Positions 62,129 to 64,000 of a DNA stretch of 64,000 nt are shown one piece after another. A model generated the notes under the pieces. The model made no database searches, was not told where the DNA came from, and saw only the letters and a program-made list of their open reading frames with translations. Numbering within the stretch: the first letter of the stretch is position 1; every line of letters begins with the position of its first letter. A program made the translations under genes and the position numbers. Source of the stretch: an uncultured Bacteriovoracaceae bacterium. GTDB lineage: Bacteria > Bdellovibrionota > Bacteriovoracia > Bacteriovoracales > Bacteriovoracaceae. The DNA is taken from NCBI GenBank assembly GCA_937923325.1, contig CAKZUQ010000038.1:1-64000 (forward strand), given 5' to 3'.

Positions 62129-63802
62129 TCATATATTGTCAGCAGCTGAATTCGCTAAAGCTTCTTCTATTGTAGATAAACCTTGTGCAACTTTTGTTAA
62201 CGCACACATTCTCAATGTTTTCATTCCATCTTTTATTGCAGCAGCTTTTACGTCATCAACTGAAGCATTTTGTAATATCATCTCTCTTACTTTAGGACTT
62301 ATGTCTAAAACCTCATAAATTGCTACACGTCCTTTATAACCACTTCCATTACAAACCTCACAGCCCTTACCTCTATACACTTTAATTCTTTGAGCACTCG
62401 ATGGTGCAAATCCACAAGCGACTAACTGATCGGCATCTATACTCTCGTCTACGACACGACAGTTTGTACAAATTTTTCTAAGTAACCTTTGGGCAACGAC
62501 TACTTTTAAAGCTGCAACGACAAGGAAACCTTCTATACCCATATTTAGAAGCCTTGTTATGGCCGATGGAGCATCGTTTGTGTGAAGTGTTGATAAAACC
62601 ATATGTCCAGTTAATGCTGCTTCTACTGCGATTTCACCAACTTCATAATCCCTAATCTCCCCAACCATTATAATATCTGGATCTTGTCTTAAAAATGCTT
62701 TTAGTGCTGAGGCAAATGTTAATCCAACTTCTTTTCTAACATTGACTTGGTTAATACCTTCTAAATTGAACTCACATGGGTCCTCAGCTGTAGAAATATT
62801 AGTATTTACAGTATTAAGTTCAGCAAGTGCAGAATATAAAGTTGTCGTTTTACCAGAACCAGTTGGACCAGTTACAAGAACCATTCCATAGGGTTGATGA
62901 ATACCAGTTTGAAATACCTTTAGCTGTTTTTCTTCAAAACCTAATTTTGTCATATCTAACTGTAAGTTAGATTGATCTAAGAGTCGTAAAACAACTTTTT
63001 CTCCAAAGAGAGTTGGTAAACTAGAAACTCTGTAATCGATTGGCTTTCCACCAATTTGCAATTTAATTCTACCATCTTGTGGTTTACGTTTTTCAGAAAT
63101 ATCAAGTTGTGCCATAATTTTGAGTCTAGATATTACTGGTAGCATCATTGATTTAGGAGGTGAGGATACTTCAACGAGAGATCCATCTAACCTAAATCTT
63201 ACACGAAATTTCTTTTCATATGGTTCTATATGGATATCAGATACATTCTTAACAAAGGCTTCAGATAAGATCGTATTTACAAATGTTACAACGTCTTGAC
63301 CGATATCTTCAACTTTTATTTCTTCTTCAGTTTCTACATTTCCTTTAATCTCGACAACAGTATTTACTAAGTCTTCAATTGAAGCTTCTGCCATATCATA
63401 AAGCTTCTTCCATGAAGAAAGATTTGTTAAGATAAACTCTACTGGCCTTCTTAATTGTTGACCAATTTCTGATTGAATATTTTTTATACTCGGATCAAAT
63501 GTAGCAACTGTAACTTTTGAAGGTGTAATCTGGATAGGAATTGATCTAAATTTTCGAATTTGCTTTTTCTTTAGAATCTGTATTGTTTCTTTTGCGACCT
63601 TAGCTTTTTTCAGATCTATGAAAGTCATTTTAAATTTTTCAGCTATTGCTTTTGCAAATTTATCTTCATCAAAATGTGGAAAGTCTAAGAGTTCAAATTC
63701 TGAAACTTCAGTTTCATCTTTATTCATAGAAAGACGCCGTAACTCTTTAAGTGTTACCATCCCTGTATTTGTTAAAATTTCAGCAAACTCTTTTCTAATC
63801 AA
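62129..63802 (-). CDS. pilB: Pilus extension ATPase PilB
   Basis: A 557-residue ATPase that powers pilus extension. The N-terminal N1 domain (about 45-150) is followed by the core with Walker A GPTGSGKTT near 315, Asp box, Walker B IMVGEIRD, and the four-cysteine zinc site (CTNC, CEVC around 450 and 480). The start is TTG with GGAG six bases ahead; the first in-frame ATG is 15 codons later and would lose conserved sequence. Confidence 0.95.
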   Translation of the reverse strand: MIRKEFAEILTNTGMVTLKELRRLSMNKDETEVSEFELLDFPHFDEDKFAKAIAEKFKMTFIDLKKAKVAKETIQILKKKQIRKFRSIPIQITPSKVTVATFDPSIKNIQSEIGQQLRRPVEFILTNLSSWKKLYDMAEASIEDLVNTVVEIKGNVETEEEIKVEDIGQDVVTFVNTILSEAFVKNVSDIHIEPYEKKFRVRFRLDGSLVEVSSPPKSMMLPVISRLKIMAQLDISEKRKPQDGRIKLQIGGKPIDYRVSSLPTLFGEKVVLRLLDQSNLQLDMTKLGFEEKQLKVFQTGIHQPYGMVLVTGPTGSGKTTTLYSALAELNTVNTNISTAEDPCEFNLEGINQVNVRKEVGLTFASALKAFLRQDPDIIMVGEIRDYEVGEIAVEAALTGHMVLSTLHTNDAPSAITRLLNMGIEGFLVVAALKVVVAQRLLRKICTNCRVVDESIDADQLVACGFAPSSAQRIKVYRGKGCEVCNGSGYKGRVAIYEVLDISPKVREMILQNASVDDVKAAAIKDGMKTLRMCALTKVAQGLSTIEEALANSAADNI

Positions 63803-63841
63803 TTTGTACTCCAGCTTATAGTTTAGCGGAATTTCAATTAT

Positions 63842-64000
63842 TTAGAAGGGCTCAGAAATTTCCCAGTAGATACATGAATAGTGAGCTTGAAGTAACAGAA
63901 GTTCTTTTCCGTCTTGATATCTTGTTCCTATTTTATCAAGTATTCTTCTTTCATATACTTGATCATAGTTTAAATCCCACACAGCTCCTACTCTATTTGG
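63842..64000 (-). CDS. Partial gene, C-terminal end of an unknown protein
   Basis: The last 52 codons and stop of a gene that extends beyond the right edge; reading starts in frame at 64000. Segments such as GAVWDLNYDQVYERR and LLLQAHYSCIYWEISEPF show a normal, well-composed protein rich in aromatic residues. It ends 39 bases before pilB and is probably upstream in the same transcript. I do not recognise the family. Confidence 0.7.
   Translation of the reverse strand, partial: PNRVGAVWDLNYDQVYERRILDKIGTRYQDGKELLLLQAHYSCIYWEISEPF

Noticed and set aside
1..64000. CRISPR arrays, insertion sequences, tRNA genes, prophage
   Set aside because: None seen: no regularly spaced repeats, transposase or integrase, tRNA-like cloverleaf or phage genes were noticed in reading either strand.

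Overview
The window is A+T-rich, densely coded chromosomal DNA from a motile Gram-negative bacterium. Three things point to the Bdellovibrionota, most likely a Bacteriovorax/Halobacteriovorax-type predator: short flagellins, a complete type IV pilus (T4P) locus laid out like the myxobacterial one, and a separate Tad/Flp pilus locus. This placement is inferred from gene content and style only. There are no mobile elements, tRNAs, rRNAs or CRISPR arrays, so the interest lies in regulation and gene architecture.

Layout. (1) 1-3036 (minus): an exported Ppx/GppA-fold protein, a small secreted acidic protein and a secreted YD-repeat (RHS-like) protein. (2) 3099-10807 (minus): a compact Tad pilus operon with three pilin-like genes, TadV-type peptidase, TadE-like proteins, CpaB, the CpaC secretin, one polypeptide joining a CpaE/TadZ-like ATPase to the CpaF/TadA motor, and a single TadB/TadC-type platform protein. 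(3) 11015-11195 (plus): 6S RNA. (4) 11216-14922: an unknown protein, an SDR and two flagellins. (5) 14923-31246 (mostly plus): acetyltransferase, UbiB-family kinase, GreA, RecG, hydrolase, RelA/SpoT-fold protein, PgpA, RecA-RecX, AlaS, a peptide-binding lipoprotein and RNA polymerase omega. (6) 31300-38481 (minus): Lon, an AMIN-like protein, an orphan membrane protein, a divergent UvrA paralogue, and ribosomal proteins S9 and L13. (7) 38620-54946 (minus): a 13-gene run pilM-N-O-P-Q, TPR, aroQ, efp, accB, accC, repeat protein, TamB, seven-POTRA Omp85. (8) 55029-63802: pilD, an ABC exporter (PilH/PilI-like), a possible PilG counterpart on the opposite strand, two tandem pilins, pilC, pilT and pilB. 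Partial genes lie at both ends.

The most useful result is regulatory. Several intergenic regions hold flagellar sigma-28 (FliA) promoters matching TAAAGTTT-N11-GCCGATAA. They precede the second flagellin, the first Tad pilin, the orphan membrane protein at 34290-34901 and (weaker) the YD-repeat gene. This suggests the Tad pilus and two surface or envelope proteins belong to the motility regulon. Both flagellin leaders also carry translational-control features: a seven-codon leader ORF in one and a CsrA-like hairpin in the other. A strong intrinsic terminator is encoded inside the leader peptide of the second type IV pilin. Other candidates for new biology are the CpaE-CpaF fusion, a UvrA paralogue whose second ATPase site has lost its catalytic residues, and an exported exopolyphosphatase-fold protein.
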